Positions 7,301 to 8,117 of a DNA stretch of 8,117 nt are shown one piece after another. Within the stretch, counting starts at the first letter, position 1, and every line of letters starts with the position of its first letter. The notes beneath the pieces are model-generated. The model made no database searches. It was not told where the DNA came from and saw nothing but the letters and a program-made list of their open reading frames with translations. Position numbers and translations under genes: made by a program. This stretch comes from an uncultured bacterium (lineage in GTDB: Bacteria > Patescibacteriota > Saccharimonadia > Saccharimonadales > Saccharimonadaceae): positions 1 through 8,117 of the forward strand of contig CAIMUU010000021.1 in assembly GCA_903844835.1 (NCBI GenBank), written 5' to 3'.

Positions 7301-8117
7301 TTGAAGCCCGAACTCCAAAGGGTCAAGCAGTTCTAACCGAAGTATCTGGCTTAGCCGATGTCTGGGAAGATGGCAAAAAGTATATTGTGCAGATTACGCC
7401 AGAAGCTGGTCATGTTGAGCGCCTAGCGCTTGAAGGCCGAACAGTTGTCGTTAAATCTGGCAGTAACATCAAAGTTGGTGATGTTCTTGCGACTGGCGAA
7501 AGTGAATCAAGGCCTCTAACTGCGCCATTTGATGGTGTAATTGAAGTTACCGAAGACTCATTGATATTAGCTGCTAATGCTAGTTCGCCAATCCGTTATG
7601 AAATTCCTGGCACAACTCAACTAGTCGTTAAGGCTGGTGATGCAGTTGAAGCTGGTGACCGACTAACTTCAGGCTCACTCAATCTTTACGACACAATGCG
7701 CCTAAAGGGCACAGAAGCAACTCAGCGCTACATTATCAATGAAGTCTTGCGTATCTATGCAGCCCAGGGTCAAGACGTGGCTGATAAGCACCTCGAGATC
7801 ATTGTTCGTCAGATGTTTAGTCGAGTTCAAATTGAGGATCCGGGTGATAGCATCTTTGTCACTGGCGATATTGTGTCAAAAGCACTTGTTGTCGAGGCGA
7901 ATGCCGAATTAGCTGCTGCTGGCAAAAACCTAATCGGTTATGCCCAGTTACTACTAGGTATCACAAAGGTTTCAATTTGGTCAGATAGTTTCCTGTCTGC
8001 TGCGTCGTTCCAAGATACTACTCGTGTCTTAATCAACGCTGCAATCAGTGGACGAGTCGACCGACTACACGGTCTAAAAGAGAACGTAATCATTGGTCGC
8101 AAGATTCCAGTTGGAAC
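4354..8117 (+). CDS. rpoC: DNA-directed RNA polymerase subunit beta' (3' end missing)
   Basis: RpoC is the beta' subunit carrying the catalytic magnesium site of RNA polymerase. The frame is open from ATG 4354 to the window end, 1254 whole codons. The last visible motif (GLKENVIIGRKIPVG) is close to the usual C-terminus, so a few tens of residues or fewer are missing. Landmarks: N-terminal clamp and degenerate zinc-ribbon region (60-98); a helical, charged insertion (about 140-225) similar in place to that of Gram-positive beta'; the sigma-binding clamp helices (about 321-368, LNDLYRRVINRNN onward); GKRVDYSGRS; the metal loop NADYDGD at 517-523 (Asp519, 521, 523); bridge helix GARKGLIDTALKTADAG and RRLVD (about 808-834); trigger loop TLKTFH with His963. 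The E. coli SI3 insertion is absent. Both canonical zinc sites lack all cysteines; the only cysteines seen are Cys54 and the one in NECGLPK. Trigger loop has Leu959-Lys960 where Met-Arg is usual. Confidence 0.99.
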   Translation, partial: MPRVIANNGIADFNAIRLTVASPEDILKWSNGEVTKPETINYRTQKPERDGLFCEHIFGPVKDINPHDSKLKGVRSRETAVDKNGDMITKSIVRRERMAHITLAAPIAHIWFMRGTPSAMSLLLGITVRNLERIAYFATYVILKSNDEKRDQFLSDIEAETEAGRVAIRIRYEREASEENADVKALATKQSAELEELNEVYLAKKSQLEMLVKGALISEVDFRNLPEEYEELVEVGMGGTALKVLLDEIDLPQLIKKLSEEVAGAKGQREKKLLKRLKMLEGMQAAGIKPNSLVLTVLPVIPPDLRPMVQLTGGRFATSDLNDLYRRVINRNNRLKKLIGLNAPEVIRRNEMRMLQEAVDALIDNSAAKGNRAVNATGGRRRLKSISDMLKGKQGRFRQNLLGKRVDYSGRSVIVVGPKLHINECGLPKQMALELFKPFIISWLIRGEHAYNIRSATRLIESGDALVWDALDAVIEGKYVLLNRAPSLHRLSIQAFQPVLVEGKAIQLHPLVANGFNADYDGDQMAVHLPLSVDAQREAHELMSATNNLLKPADGAPVLNIGQDVVLGNYYLTYDKSGAKTSGEIKSYSSIYEAEMAYDNNKLQLQTPIRVFFKGEMHETTLGRVFFNDILPVDFPYINLAMSKKQLKKVLAKIFNDYGAETTALTADRMKGLAFRFATIAAVSTGQEDYVQFNETSEFVAEGDAKTALISEQFDQGLITDAERYSLTIAAWRSVDRKIADFLQNKLKDMDTSISVMVNSGARGDISNVKWASAMIGIVVDSNNHEIELPIRSNYKDGLSSLEQFVATRGARKGLIDTALKTADAGYLTRRLVDVSQDVFTVEDADEADDQGFAILRSESELTMIDFGNRLVGRFAAETIPEYVGIGEMITRDIATAIEADANIASVKIKSVLSTKNLRGIPRKSYGIDMSTGRLVDAAQPVGVIAAQSVGEPGTQLTLKTFHKGGEAGGDITQGLPRVEELFEARTPKGQAVLTEVSGLADVWEDGKKYIVQITPEAGHVERLALEGRTVVVKSGSNIKVGDVLATGESESRPLTAPFDGVIEVTEDSLILAANASSPIRYEIPGTTQLVVKAGDAVEAGDRLTSGSLNLYDTMRLKGTEATQRYIINEVLRIYAAQGQDVADKHLEIIVRQMFSRVQIEDPGDSIFVTGDIVSKALVVEANAELAAAGKNLIGYAQLLLGITKVSIWSDSFLSAASFQDTTRVLINAAISGRVDRLHGLKENVIIGRKIPVG

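Overview
The window carries the end of a clpP gene, a 469-bp spacer with a small broken gene on the minus strand, a complete rpoB and almost all of rpoC. Moderate GC, the standard genetic code (clpP ends in TGA; no in-frame TGA in rpoB or rpoC), compact RNA polymerase subunits without the large lineage-specific insertions of proteobacteria, and a small coiled-coil hypothetical gene beside them all fit a reduced-genome Patescibacteria/CPR bacterium. Ca. Saccharibacteria (TM7) is my best guess. This is inferred from recognised sequence style, not from a search.

Layout: bases 2-517 hold the C-terminal 171 residues of ClpP with an intact Ser-His-Asp triad. Bases 507-755 (minus strand) hold a short helical protein gene, convergent with clpP, overlapping its end by 11 bp and interrupted by one in-frame TAA. 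It has an extended -10 promoter placed so that its mRNA would be leaderless. From about 775 to 986 lie an AT-rich stretch, a plausible rpoB promoter and a leader of about 145 nt with two predicted hairpins. rpoB (987-4352) and rpoC (4354 to beyond the window end) are one base apart. The rpoC ribosome-binding site lies inside the last codons of rpoB, so the two are almost certainly one operon with coupled translation.

RpoB and RpoC form the catalytic core of RNA polymerase, and the core motifs are present (NADYDGD magnesium loop, bridge helix, trigger-loop histidine, RpoB active-site lysines). Several positions that are nearly always conserved have changed. All four zinc-binding cysteines of the N-terminal beta' zinc ribbon and all four of the second beta' zinc site are replaced, mostly in ungapped alignment, so this beta' looks zinc-free. 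RpoB has Tyr where E. coli has His526 in the rifampicin pocket, Asp in place of the active-site Glu813, and a strongly acidic repetitive C-terminal tail with no basic residues. No mobile element, CRISPR array, tRNA or rRNA gene was seen.
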